Shown here piece by piece: positions 24,832 to 34,313 of a stretch of 64,000 nucleotides of DNA. Position numbers and translations under genes: made by a program. Numbering within the stretch: the stretch's first letter is position 1; each line of letters starts with the position of its first letter. The stretch is from the NCBI RefSeq assembly GCF_003014535.1, contig NZ_PYGD01000005.1, positions 1 through 64,000 of the forward strand. Direction: 5' to 3'. The DNA comes from Taibaiella chishuiensis (lineage in GTDB: Bacteria; Bacteroidota; Bacteroidia; Chitinophagales; Chitinophagaceae). The notes below the pieces were generated by a model that saw only the letters and a program-made list of their open reading frames with translations, was not told where the DNA came from and searched no databases.

Positions 24832-26058
24832 TCAGAACAGGCTGAGCTGGATGCTATCGGCGGGCGGTGGTACCTTGCCGCTTACCGTACGGCCGCCATA
24901 CTGCCAGGACTGCCTGCGCTCTTCTTCCACCCAGTCGGCAAAACGATCGTTAGGTACAAAGTCTTTTTCCAGGGCCATGGCTGTTTCGGATAATTTTTTC
25001 AGGGCATCGGAGCGGTCCTGCTCCCCAATCTTGGCTTTCTGCACTGCTGTTTGCAATACCTGGATCGTCTGGTCGTACACGCGTTCCGGCACCGGGAAGG
25101 GATGCCCGTCCTTACCGCCATGTGCAAACGAAAACCTTGCCGGATCGCTGAACCGGGAAGCGGTGCCATGTATAATCTCGCTGACGAGGGTAAGCGATTG
25201 TACGGTACGTGGCCCCACCCCTTCGAGCAACAGCAGGCTTTCCATATCGGTGCAACCCCGTTCGTGTGCCAGGGCCAGTGCTGCGCCCAGCCTTTTAATA
25301 TCCACATCTTTCTGCCGTACATCATGGTGGGCCGGCATCACCAGTTTCCTGATCTCGCCGGTGATGCGGTCGGGCCGCTCCTGCGCCAACTGTACAATAC
25401 CGGCGCGGGCTGCTGCGGCTTGTTTGTCGGTAAGGTTTAAGATAGCACCCGGGTTGGCCGGACCGTAAATAAAGCTGTGCGGCTGTTCCACGAACGATTG
25501 TACGGCCGGGGCATGCCAGTGATAGCGGCGCGCCAGCCGGTTTTGGGTGTTCATACCCTGCTGTACCACGGCCCAATCACCCTCGCAGGTTACAATAAAA
25601 GAATGGAGATAAAGTTGGAAACCGTCCTGTATGGCGCAGTTGTCGACCTTGGCGGATAGTTTGCTGTGGCGTACCATCAGGTCGCCGTCGATGCCGGTAC
25701 GGTCGGCCAGGCGCCTTAGTTCTTCCGGTGTCTGCAGCGAATGCTTGCCCCTGCCGCCGCAGATATAGATACCCAGTTCGGAAGCCTTGCGGTTGACCGC
25801 GCCTTTAAGCGCACCCATCACCGAAGTGGTAATACCCGATGAATGCCAGTCCATGCCCAGCACACAACCCAGGGATTGAAACCAGAAAGGATCACTTATT
25901 TTTTCGAGGAACATAGCACGGCCATATTCCTGTACGATTGCTTCCGTTATTGCTCCGCCCAGCAAGCCCATACGGACGGCCAGCCATTGCGGCACCTTAC
26001 CGTAATGCAGCGGGAGATCTGCATATCCACTTTTCGACATACTGCAAGTTACGGACAT
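24832..26058 (-). CDS. DUF763 domain protein
   Basis: A 408-aa protein matching DUF763, a family of archaea and some bacteria with unknown function. Conserved blocks are GYADLPLHYGKVPQWLAVRM, DPFWFQSLGCVLGMDWHSSG, SLLLLEGVGPRTVQSLTLVSE and PFPVPERVYDQTI. The LLEGVGPRTV segment resembles a helix-hairpin-helix DNA-binding motif, so a nucleic-acid role is possible (inference). No signal peptide. Possible starts are Met1 or Met7. Met7 begins the family-conserved region (SKSGYADLP). Confidence 0.88.
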   Translation of the reverse strand: MSVTCSMSKSGYADLPLHYGKVPQWLAVRMGLLGGAITEAIVQEYGRAMFLEKISDPFWFQSLGCVLGMDWHSSGITTSVMGALKGAVNRKASELGIYICGGRGKHSLQTPEELRRLADRTGIDGDLMVRHSKLSAKVDNCAIQDGFQLYLHSFIVTCEGDWAVVQQGMNTQNRLARRYHWHAPAVQSFVEQPHSFIYGPANPGAILNLTDKQAAAARAGIVQLAQERPDRITGEIRKLVMPAHHDVRQKDVDIKRLGAALALAHERGCTDMESLLLLEGVGPRTVQSLTLVSEIIHGTASRFSDPARFSFAHGGKDGHPFPVPERVYDQTIQVLQTAVQKAKIGEQDRSDALKKLSETAMALEKDFVPNDRFADWVEEERRQSWQYGGRTVSGKVPPPADSIQLSLF

Positions 26059-26083
26059 ATCCCGGAAACCAGGCAGGACAATA

Positions 26084-28339
26084 TCAGGGTTTGAGGATCA
26101 GTATGGAAGCATGATAACCCAGCCATTCTTCCTGTTTTTCGATCATATGTTTCCAGCTATCCAGGCTGATCAGTACCAGGTCCTGCTCTTCAAAAAAGGC
26201 TTTGTCGGTGGCATAACTCCGGGCAACCGAGAGGTTACCGGTTTGCTGTATGGTGTGCAATGCTTCGGGTCCCAGCATACCTTCGGGATCGGCCAGGGTA
26301 AGCTGCAGGCCGGGATTATCGAGCAGGCGCTGCATATACGTTGCCAGGAACACATCCGATTTATCGTAAACTGGGATATAAATACGTTCCAGTCGCTCCG
26401 GTTCTTTATCGACGAGAATACCGACCGGGATACCCGCAGCTTTGGCAATATAACGCGTGCCATCGTCGAAGGCATCCTGCGGAAACAACTTCTCGGCGCC
26501 GGTCAGTGTTTTGTACCACCGTTCGGGATTGATGATGCGGCTGGTAAAGCCCAGGATCTTGCCCAGCAGTGTGCCTTCGAACAGGGGCTGTCCCATGCCG
26601 ATCAGCAACAGGTCGTAATGGCCTTTATTCGCTACCGCAGCAATTTCTTCGTCCCGGTTCACACTGGGTTTAAAAAGCGTCTGCATAGCCATATCCAACT
26701 GATCCGCTTCTGCGATCAGCGGCTCAAAGGCCTCTTTTTCATATTCCTCTTCGTTATACTGGTTCAGGTCGTTGCCCGGCGACAGGTGCATTGCCGTAAC
26801 TTCCGTAGCGGCATGGTTCTTACGGCTAAGGCTGTAAGCAATGCGTAACAAGGCAGTGCCGTTCCGGGGCGTGCCAAAAGACAGCAGGATCCGGTAGGGA
26901 ATCGCCTTGGTATCCGCCAGCGGCTCTGCTTTGGGTTCGGGCATCAGGCGGTTAATGAGATCGAGACCGGGCCCCGTCATCATGGTGGTGAGCAAAGCCA
27001 TAATTACCAACATGGCAAATACTTCAGGACTTAATACCCCGAGATCATAACCGATGTTCAGCACGATCAGCTCCACCAGTCCGCGTGTATTCATCAATAC
27101 ACCGATAGACAAGCTATCGCGCCAGCTCTGGCCTACAAACCGCGCCGCCAGGGCACTACCGGCAAACTTGCCCAATACGGCCAATAAGACGATGATCGCG
27201 CATACCTGCCAGAGGTAAGGATCATTGAGCAGGCCGATCTGCGTGCGTAAACCGGTAAATACGAAGAACAGCGGCAGGAGCAGCACCTGGGCTACATCCT
27301 CTACCTTTTCGATAAACACGTTACGGAAGGACATGTTGGATGGCATGACCACACCGGCGAGAAAGGCCCCGAAAAGCGCATGGATACCGATCACTTCGGT
27401 GGCATAAGCCGATACCAGCAAGGTGGTAAAGAAAATAGCGACAACCGGTTTGCTTAATGATTCCTTGCTGGAGTATTTATCGCCGAGCCTTTGCAGGAAA
27501 GGCTTTACCACCTGCAGCATCAGCAGCACATAAACCACGGCAAGGACAAGCGTATATAAAGCGCTTAATACCGATCCGGCCTTTACAATGGCGATCACAG
27601 CCGCCAGGATGCACCATGCGGTGATATCGTCGGCCGCGGCACAGGTAATGGCAATGGTGCCCAGGCGTGTTTTGGACAAACCCCGCTCCTGTACGATACG
27701 CGCCAGTACGGGGAAGGCGGTTATACTCATGGCGATTCCCATAAAAAGGGCGAAGGACAGAAAATGTATACCCTCCGGGGCAAAGCGCCGGTAAATAAAG
27801 TAGGCCAGGCCTATACCCAGTGCAAAGGGAAAGATAATGCTGGCATGGCTGATCACGACCGCATCTTTGGCCTTGTTTTTAAGAATCTTTAAATCCAGTT
27901 CCATACCGATCACGAACATAAACAGGATCAAACCGATCTGACTGAGGAATTGCAGGTTGGGCAACGATTTTTCAGGGAAAAGGAAAGTGGCGTATTCAGG
28001 AAAATAATGCCCGAGAAAAGAGGGTCCCAGGAAGATACCCGCAATGATCTCGCCGATAACCGCGGGCTGCCCGATCTTATTGAACAGCATGCCGAAAAAA
28101 CGGGCTACCAGGATAATAGATACGATCTGCAGCAACAGTATCGCCAGCGGATGATGCAGGTTGTGGCTATAGGTATCGATAAACTGGTCCCAGGTAGAGG
28201 GTATCTTACCTTTTACAGCCGGCCCGGCTCCCGGTTTGGTCAGTTCAAGCAACAGCCCCTGTTGTAAAATAAAATAGATGAGCAGGGAGCAGAGTACTAT
28301 CGTAACCGTATAAAATAATATATTTTTATAAGACTTCAT
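26084..28339 (-). CDS. Cation:proton antiporter (CPA2/Kef-like) with C-terminal USP-like region
   Basis: A 751-aa antiporter. An N-terminal helix and linker are followed by the CPA2 core (QIVSIILVARFFGMLFNKIGQPAVIGEIIAGIFLGP, FMFVIGMELDL, MGIAMSITAFPVLARIVQERG, LMNTRGLVELIVLNIG) with about 12 membrane helices to residue about 460. The remaining 290 residues form two alpha/beta units resembling universal-stress or nucleotide-binding domains (IPYRILLSFGTPRNGTALLRI; GHYDLLLIGMGQPLFEGTLLG). It probably exchanges K+ or Na+ for H+ at the inner membrane. No TrkA-N domain is evident. It ends 25 bp upstream of the DUF763 start. Confidence 0.92.
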   Translation of the reverse strand: MKSYKNILFYTVTIVLCSLLIYFILQQGLLLELTKPGAGPAVKGKIPSTWDQFIDTYSHNLHHPLAILLLQIVSIILVARFFGMLFNKIGQPAVIGEIIAGIFLGPSFLGHYFPEYATFLFPEKSLPNLQFLSQIGLILFMFVIGMELDLKILKNKAKDAVVISHASIIFPFALGIGLAYFIYRRFAPEGIHFLSFALFMGIAMSITAFPVLARIVQERGLSKTRLGTIAITCAAADDITAWCILAAVIAIVKAGSVLSALYTLVLAVVYVLLMLQVVKPFLQRLGDKYSSKESLSKPVVAIFFTTLLVSAYATEVIGIHALFGAFLAGVVMPSNMSFRNVFIEKVEDVAQVLLLPLFFVFTGLRTQIGLLNDPYLWQVCAIIVLLAVLGKFAGSALAARFVGQSWRDSLSIGVLMNTRGLVELIVLNIGYDLGVLSPEVFAMLVIMALLTTMMTGPGLDLINRLMPEPKAEPLADTKAIPYRILLSFGTPRNGTALLRIAYSLSRKNHAATEVTAMHLSPGNDLNQYNEEEYEKEAFEPLIAEADQLDMAMQTLFKPSVNRDEEIAAVANKGHYDLLLIGMGQPLFEGTLLGKILGFTSRIINPERWYKTLTGAEKLFPQDAFDDGTRYIAKAAGIPVGILVDKEPERLERIYIPVYDKSDVFLATYMQRLLDNPGLQLTLADPEGMLGPEALHTIQQTGNLSVARSYATDKAFFEEQDLVLISLDSWKHMIEKQEEWLGYHASILILKP

Positions 28340-28404
28340 AAATTGATCCGGGCGAACAGAACAGGCCTGCTCTTCCGTTCGTTGGTTTGGTAAAGGAATA
28401 GCGG

Positions 28405-28412
28405 CAAATATA
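28405..28412 (-). promoter_or_regulatory. -7 box of the antiporter gene
   Basis: TATATTTG on the minus strand, an exact TAnnTTTG match about 65 nt before the antiporter ATG. No clear -33 element. Confidence 0.5.
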
Positions 28413-28519
28413 AGCTTCCCGGCTCACATAACGGGTTGCATAACCATAGCATAATACCGGCGGCCGCCAACCTTTCCGGGCTGTTTTTGTAATATGGGCA
28501 GATCAACAGGCGTATTATT

Positions 28520-28735
28520 ATGACTATCGAGCAGATCAAAAGACACCTTTCCGATAAAGGTACAACCCTTAATGACCACCAGGCCGGACAGATCATACAA
28601 CATATCCTGGCTTTCCGCGAAGAGCTGAAACGGTGCCAGCCCGATAAAGAATGGACTTTCGATGTGGAGCAGGTAGGACGTGATGCTTTTACCTTTGAAT
28701 ATGCGTACCGCGTGACCTGCCAGATCGAACCCTGA
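28520..28735 (+). CDS. Small hypothetical protein, 71 aa
   Basis: Not recognised. Sequence MTIEQIKRHLSDKGTTLNDH then a helix (QIIQHILAFREELKRC) and a beta-like end (FTFEYAYRVTCQIEP). It is on the plus strand, tucked between two leftward transporter genes, and its stop lies 6 bp from the end of the Nramp gene. Composition and codon use look coding, and the opposite-strand frame over it lacks family features. It could still be spurious. Confidence 0.5.
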   Translation: MTIEQIKRHLSDKGTTLNDHQAGQIIQHILAFREELKRCQPDKEWTFDVEQVGRDAFTFEYAYRVTCQIEP

Positions 28736-28741
28736 GTCGCA

Positions 28742-30613
28742 TTATTTGGCGATAAACACCGGTATAGGCACCAGGTGCCGTACTTTATTGACCGTTTCGC
28801 CGAATACCAGGTCTTTAAGACCACGGTGCCCGTGACTGCCGACAATCAGCAGGTCGGCATCCTGTTCTTTACAGATACGTGCAATTTCACGGGTCCGCTT
28901 TTTAATCCCGATCTCGTGCCGGGCTTCATAACCCTGTTCGCGGAACAAACGCAGGTAGGCTTCCATCCTGATCCGGTCGCGCCGGGTTTCAAAGTCTTCG
29001 GCTTCGGCCTCCATCATGCTGCTGGAGGCGCTTTCCGTAATATGTACCAATACAAACTGGGTCTCTTCCTCTGCCAGTTTAAAAGCATAGCGGATTACCT
29101 GGTTATCGGTATCGGAATAATCGAGTGCCAGTGCTATGGTCCGGAATGCAGGCGCAGATAGCGATACGATACTCTTCATCGGGGCATGTATATCCTGCGT
29201 ACTGGTTCTTCTCTTCAGGACAAAAGGATAAACAACCGTAAGCAACAACAGCAGGAGCAAGCCCAATCCACCCGCTACAATAAGGGCGTTGAGCCAGATG
29301 TTATCGCTCTGCCGGATCCAGTCTTCGGCCTGGTCGAATACCAGTTTAAAGTTCAGTACGGCAATAAGCGCGGCAACAGCCCAGGATATAGCCTGTACGC
29401 CCGGCCGGATGGTAAACTTACCCATGCGCTTACGGTCGCTTACGAAATGGATGAGGGGTATAACGGCAAAAGCCAGTTGCATACTCAGCAATACCTGGCT
29501 GAAGATAAGCAGGGAGCCTACAGAACGCTCACCGGCAATGAGGATAACCAGTACTGCCGGGATAATAGCGATCAGCCGCGTGATCATACGGCGTAATACA
29601 GGGCTGATCCTTAACCGCAGGTAACCTTCCATAACGATCTGCCCGGCGAGCGTACCCGTGATCGTGCTGCTTTGCCCGGCGGCGATCAGTGCTATCGCAA
29701 ACAGGCGCGGCGCCCATTCGGAGCCCAGCATCGGGGCCAGCAACTGGTGCGCATCCTCCAGCTCGGCCACACCGGTCATGCCGCCCTTATGGAATACGGC
29801 AGCGGCCAGTATCAGTATCGCTGCATTTACAAACAAGGCCAGGTTGAGCGCAATAGCGCTGTCCCAGAAGTTATACTTAAGCGCCTTACGTATCGCTCCT
29901 TCTTCGCGGGTGATCTTGCGGGTCTGTACCAGCGCCGAATGCAGGTAAAGGTTATGCGGCATTACGGTAGCGCCTATAATGCCGATGGCAATATACAAAG
30001 CAGCGCCATTGGGCAGCCGTGGTACAAAGCCACCTGCAATACCAGCAAGGTCGGGTTGGGCAAAGATCATTTCGACCAGGAAACACATACCGATAATGGC
30101 GATCATACCGATAATGAACAGTTCCATCTTACGCATACCCAGGCGCTGTAACCATAACAGCAGGAAGGTATCGAGCAGGCTGATCAGTACGCCCCAGATA
30201 AGATCCAGCCCGAACAGCAATTGCAGGCCTATGGCCATACCCAATACTTCGGCCAGGTCGCAGGCCGCGATAGCGATCTCGGCAAGCAGGTACAGGATAA
30301 AGTTCATGCCCCGGGGGTAAGTCTCCCGGTTGCATTGCGCCAGGTCCTTTCCCCATACGATACCCAGTCTTGCGCTGAGGCTCTGTAACAGGAGGGCCAT
30401 CAGGTTGCTCATGAGCAGCACCCAGATCAGCGTGTAGCCGAATTGGCTCCCGCCGGCAATATCAGTGGCCCAGTTACCCGGATCCATATACCCTACGCTG
30501 ATGAGGTAAGCAGGACCGAAGAAAGATAATATTTTACGCCATTTAGATTTTCCTTTATTGACATCCACGCTGCCGTGTACATCGTGGAGGGATTTTTCGT
30601 GATGACTACTCAA
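28742..30613 (-). CDS. mntH: Nramp (MntH-type) divalent metal transporter fused to a universal stress domain
   Basis: A 623-aa protein from a TTG start at 30613. The Nramp core begins [21 protein letters not shown]-like (FFGPAYL, DPGN metal-binding motif), continues with [14 protein letters not shown] (the conserved M-P-H motif of TM6) and spans about eleven helices to residue about 465. The C-terminal 130 residues are a USP domain with the ATP-binding pattern [17 protein letters not shown]. It should import Mn2+/Fe2+ with protons. The open frame continues upstream without a good ATG and includes promoter sequence. The conserved [10 protein letters not shown] segment needs a start before it, and TTG at 30613 fits. 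An MntR-like box overlaps the promoter. Confidence 0.93.
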   Translation of the reverse strand: [623 protein letters not shown]

Positions 30614-30623
30614 TGTAAATCTG

Positions 30624-30643
30624 TTTTTAGGCAAATCTAAAAA
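30624..30643 (-). promoter_or_regulatory. MntR/DtxR-like operator overlapping the Nramp -7 box
   Basis: Inverted repeat TTTTTAG-N6-CTAAAAA, perfect over 7 bp per arm. Read on the minus strand it is TTTTTAGATTTGCCTAAAAA and contains the -7 box TAGATTTG (30632-30639). The pattern resembles DtxR/MntR-family boxes (TTTAGG-type arms). A metal-loaded repressor bound here would block RNA polymerase directly. The TTG start is only 11 bp downstream. Confidence 0.72.
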
Positions 30644-30801
30644 TTTTATTTTAAAAACCGAAAACTTGTGTGTGTACAGATAAAATTTACGACACAATCT
30701 TAACATAAAAAATACGGCACCCGATGCAGGCCCCAGGTTAATACCTGGAAAATCCGCGTAAAGCATTTTTTCGGCAGAAGCGGAAATGTCAACATAAAGT
30801 C

Positions 30802-30809
30802 TATCTTTG
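30802..30809 (+). promoter_or_regulatory. -7 box of the first T9SS gene of the pair
   Basis: TATCTTTG, an exact TAnnTTTG match, ending 39 bp before the ATG at 30849. No clear -33 TTG. Confidence 0.5.
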
Positions 30810-30848
30810 CAGGTAAGAACCAACTATTAACCAAATTAAGTAACCAAC

Positions 30849-32486
30849 ATGAAGAAATCACTTACCCTTCTCGGGGTAGTGTTGTGTATGCATGCGTATA
30901 CCAATGCCCCAAGTGCTTCGGCACAAGCCTTCCCTGTAAATACCTGGGTAGCGCTTACGAAAGCCGGCGACAATGCAGCCGCTAAGAACTACACGATCTC
31001 GACCAGCACGAACCCGGCACTCCCAGTCTTTATTCCCGGCGCTACTTTTACTTCCCCATACGATCTGAACGGTATCGGTATGAACCCTGTAGATCATTAT
31101 ATCTATGGTTGTGCCTATACCGGCAATACCGCTCAGCCAAGTTCTATGCTGAATGTAAACCTGTACCGTATTGCATCCAATGGCACCTTTACTGATTTGG
31201 GCAAACTGCCGAAAACCGGCCAGATGCCTACCCTTACCAGTGCCCAAATGGGTATTACCGTGAACCTGGAAGTACCGAACTTTTCGGCGGGCACCGTTGA
31301 TGCCAACGGCACCTATTACTACAGCAGCATTGGTATTAAAGAATCCGGTAAGAACAAGATCCAGGCTTATTATGTGGGTGTTTTAACCGGCAACCCGGTT
31401 CCGCTTACTCTTACCGTAAGCGACCTGCGCCTGTTCTTCTGCTGGCTGAGCAATGTAAGTACCATGACATCTTCCACGATGCCTTCTGCACCTACCGGTT
31501 ATTATGAACTGGATGTAAGCAACCCGGTAATCAACGGTTCGCTGGTTAGCTTCGTAAACCAGTTCAACACGCTGTTCCCGAACAACCTGAACAATATCGA
31601 CGGTGGTATCCAGGACTTTGCCGTAAACCCTATTGACTTTAAAGTATACGGTTATGTTTCTTACTTCCAGGGTGCTAACCTGGTAGGACGTCCTGTTTCG
31701 TTTACCGCTCCTACAGTATCCGGCGCACTTGCCATCGTATCTTCTTTGGGTACTACTGCCAATACCGTACCCGGTGTAGATATCGCAGGGGTACAGTTCG
31801 ATGAGTTCGGTAATTTCTATGGCCTGTTCAACAATGGCAGCTATGGTACCATTAACCTTACTACCGGCGCACTGAGCCTGAGCCCTACTACCCTGCCTAC
31901 TACCGGCGGACAACTGAGGGGTGACCTGGCCTCTGCCGCTACCGCCAACTTCCCGTTACCGGTAACCCTGGTAAGCTTTAACGGACAAGCGCTTGCCGGC
32001 GCCAACGAACTGCGTTGGGAAGTAAGCAACGACAGTAAAGGCAAAGACTTCGCGATCGAGCGCAGCAAGGACAGCCGCGCCTTTGAAGCCCTGCATACCG
32101 AAGCCTTCCAGGCCGGTACGACCAAGTATAGCTTTACCGACCTTAACCCGGCTGCAGTAAGCTACTACCGTCTTAAAACTACTGCAGATGATGGCCGCAT
32201 CAGCTATTCCAAAACAGTAGCCCTGGTCAACAAAGCCAATAACCCGGTACTGGTATATCCTACCGTGATCAGCGATAATAAGATCAATATTACTGCAGCA
32301 ACATCTGCTTATACTTTCAGCCTGTACAACCTTGCCGGCCAGGAAGTATTCCGCAAAGCGGTAAGCCAATCCGGCAATACCACTGCAATCGCGCTGCCCG
32401 CCCTTGCCGCAGGACAATACATTGTCCGCATCCAGGGTACAGACGCCCAGCAGGTAACCGGTACTGCGCAGATCGTTATCCGCTAA
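30849..32486 (+). CDS. T9SS cargo protein, paralogue A
   Basis: A 545-aa secreted protein. Signal peptide residues 1-25 (LTLLGVVLCMHAYTNAPSASAQA). The main domain (about 30-370) is beta-rich with repeats like YDLNGIGMNPVDHYIYGCAYTG, IDFKVYGYVSYFQGANLVGRP and GVQFDEFGNFYGLFNNGSYG, suggesting a beta-propeller-like fold. An FN3-like linker follows (LPVTLVSFNGQALAGANELRW, SYYRLKTTADDGR), then the type A sorting domain (VYPTVISDNKI, LYNLAGQEVFRK, LAAGQYIVRI). Paralogous over its whole length to the next gene. It has its own promoter and terminator. Function unknown, probably surface-exposed. Confidence 0.92.
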   Translation: MKKSLTLLGVVLCMHAYTNAPSASAQAFPVNTWVALTKAGDNAAAKNYTISTSTNPALPVFIPGATFTSPYDLNGIGMNPVDHYIYGCAYTGNTAQPSSMLNVNLYRIASNGTFTDLGKLPKTGQMPTLTSAQMGITVNLEVPNFSAGTVDANGTYYYSSIGIKESGKNKIQAYYVGVLTGNPVPLTLTVSDLRLFFCWLSNVSTMTSSTMPSAPTGYYELDVSNPVINGSLVSFVNQFNTLFPNNLNNIDGGIQDFAVNPIDFKVYGYVSYFQGANLVGRPVSFTAPTVSGALAIVSSLGTTANTVPGVDIAGVQFDEFGNFYGLFNNGSYGTINLTTGALSLSPTTLPTTGGQLRGDLASAATANFPLPVTLVSFNGQALAGANELRWEVSNDSKGKDFAIERSKDSRAFEALHTEAFQAGTTKYSFTDLNPAAVSYYRLKTTADDGRISYSKTVALVNKANNPVLVYPTVISDNKINITAATSAYTFSLYNLAGQEVFRKAVSQSGNTTAIALPALAAGQYIVRIQGTDAQQVTGTAQIVIR

Positions 32487-32504
32487 TACTATTTCTTTAC
32501 AGGA

Positions 32505-32538
32505 AGAGATGCCTCCCCCTGGGGAGGTGTCTCTTTTT
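32505..32538 (+). terminator. Intrinsic terminator after T9SS paralogue A
   Basis: AGAGATGCCTCCCC / GGGGAGGTGTCTCT, a 14-position stem with one G-T mismatch zone and a 2-nt loop, followed by TTTT. It separates the two paralogues into independent transcription units. Confidence 0.85.
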
Positions 32539-32596
32539 GATGTTCAGGCCCTGTATTATCTGCCTGTTTTTCTCCCCTATTTTAAATTTCAAAACG

Positions 32597-34243
32597 ATGA
32601 ACAAAGTTTACGCTCTTGCAGGCGCAGCGCTTGTCGGCTTGCTGTATACTGCCACAGCAACGGCACAGTCCGCATTCCCGGCCAATACCCCGCTGGCGAT
32701 TACGAAGCCCGGCAACAATGCCGCAGTCCGCAACTATACCATTGCATCGAGCAGCAATACCGGTTCAGCAACAGCTTTCAGCGCGGTGACTACTTTTACC
32801 CCCCCGGTAGATATCAATGGTATCGGGCTTAACCCGGTGGACAATAAGATATACGGCGCAGCCTATACCGGTAGCGCGGATACTGCTGTTACCATGCTCC
32901 GGGTAAACCTGTACCGTATCGGCGCCAATGGCGTGATGGTGAACCTGGGCAAATTGCCAACCTCCGGCCAGTCCCCGCTGATTACGACACTGAACCTGAA
33001 CATCAGGGCCGAGATACCCAACTACACTGCAGGCACGGTAGATGCCACCGGCAAATATTATTACACCACGGTAGGACTTAAGAGCACCGGTGTAACCAAG
33101 CTGATGAACGCGTATACCGTTTACCTGTTCAACCCCAATGCCCCCTCTACCCTGGCCCTCGATACTACGGACATCCGTCTTTTTGTATGCTGGATCAATA
33201 ATGTGCACAATCTTACCGGCAGCAATATGCCAACCACCGTGGCCGGTTACAAGGAACTGAACTTTACTACTTATCCTGTTGTAAGAGCAGCCGTTAAAAA
33301 CCTGCTGGATAGCCTGAACAGCGGTTTCCCGCGCAACCTGGCAACGCTGGAAGGCGGTCTGCAGGATTTCGCTATTCACCCGGTTAACGGAAAGATCTAC
33401 GGTTATGTCTCCTATCCTTCAGGCGCTAACTATGTAGGCCGGCCGGTAGTATTCGCGCCGACTATCGGTAGCGCACCACTCTCTATCATCACCCCGGTAG
33501 GCACCGTAGAAAATACAGCCCCCGGTGTTGACGTGGCCGGGCTGCAGTTCAATGCCAACGGTAACTTCTTTGGCCTGTTCAACAACGGCACCTATGCTGA
33601 GATCAACCTTACTACCGGCGCCCTCATCAGCCCGGTAACCAGTAACCTCGGCATTTCGGGCAGCAACCTCCGCGGCGACCTCGCATCACCGGCAACGGCC
33701 AATGCAGTACTGCCGCTTAACCTGGTTGCCTTTGAAGGCAGGTTGTATAACACGTACAACGAACTGAACTGGCAATTTGCACCGGGCAGCAAGATCACTG
33801 CGCTGTCGCTGGAGCGCAGCAGCAACAGCCGCGACTTTGAGCAGATTGCCGCTATCGCACCGCAACAGGCTACTACGTATCAATACCTGGATAAGCTGCC
33901 ACCTGCAACGGCCTACTATCGCCTGCACATGACCGACGAAACCGGCGAAGCCACTTATTCGTCCGTTGTAAAGCTGCAATCCGGCAGCCGTAATAACAGT
34001 GCTAAAGCCTATCCTACGGTACTTGCACCAGGAGCTACACTTTTTGTAGAAGCGCCGCAAGCCGATTATGCGGTGTCTGTTTATAACAGCCTGGGCCAGC
34101 TGGTGCTGGACCAGTCCGGCAATATGCAGGCGCTTACCAGCGTTCAGTTGCCCGCAACACTGACGCCCGGCAACTACTGGGTGAAGCTTACCGGCAATAC
34201 TACTAAAGAAACTATCGGCACGACACAGATCACGATCCGCTAA
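32597..34243 (+). CDS. T9SS cargo protein, paralogue B
   Basis: A 548-aa paralogue of the preceding protein. The start was set at the Met of MNKVYALAGAALVGLLYTATATAQ, a proper signal peptide. The frame extends 20 codons further up but into terminator-proximal sequence. The same landmarks recur: VDINGIGLNPVDNKIYGAAYTG, VNGKIYGYVSYPSGANYVGRP, GLQFNANGNFFGLFNNGTYA. The linker is LPLNLVAFEGRLYNTYNELNW and the sorting domain AYPTVLAPGATLFVEA, VYNSLGQLVLDQ, LTPGNYWVKL. A strong terminator follows. Likely a tandem duplication that has since diverged. Confidence 0.92.
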   Translation: MNKVYALAGAALVGLLYTATATAQSAFPANTPLAITKPGNNAAVRNYTIASSSNTGSATAFSAVTTFTPPVDINGIGLNPVDNKIYGAAYTGSADTAVTMLRVNLYRIGANGVMVNLGKLPTSGQSPLITTLNLNIRAEIPNYTAGTVDATGKYYYTTVGLKSTGVTKLMNAYTVYLFNPNAPSTLALDTTDIRLFVCWINNVHNLTGSNMPTTVAGYKELNFTTYPVVRAAVKNLLDSLNSGFPRNLATLEGGLQDFAIHPVNGKIYGYVSYPSGANYVGRPVVFAPTIGSAPLSIITPVGTVENTAPGVDVAGLQFNANGNFFGLFNNGTYAEINLTTGALISPVTSNLGISGSNLRGDLASPATANAVLPLNLVAFEGRLYNTYNELNWQFAPGSKITALSLERSSNSRDFEQIAAIAPQQATTYQYLDKLPPATAYYRLHMTDETGEATYSSVVKLQSGSRNNSAKAYPTVLAPGATLFVEAPQADYAVSVYNSLGQLVLDQSGNMQALTSVQLPATLTPGNYWVKLTGNTTKETIGTTQITIR

Positions 34244-34276
34244 TGCCTTCCCTCCCGGGCGTACACCCGGCATTGA

Positions 34277-34313
34277 AATGACATTACGGTCTTTACCGTA
34301 ATGTCATTTTCTT
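34277..34313 (+). terminator. Strong intrinsic terminator after T9SS paralogue B
   Basis: A perfect 14-bp stem (AATGACATTACGGT 34277-34290, ACCGTAATGTCATT 34295-34308) with a CTTT loop, followed by TTCTTTT. The symmetry may let it work in both directions. Confidence 0.92.

Noticed and set aside
28336-28845. Open frame on the minus strand between the two transporters
   Set aside because: The peptide is Cys/Arg-rich and unlike any family, it overlaps the end of the Nramp gene in another frame and the plus-strand gene at 28520.
30614-30823. N-terminal extension of the Nramp protein
   Set aside because: It includes the promoter -7 box and operator, and lacks family similarity. The TTG at 30613 is a better start.
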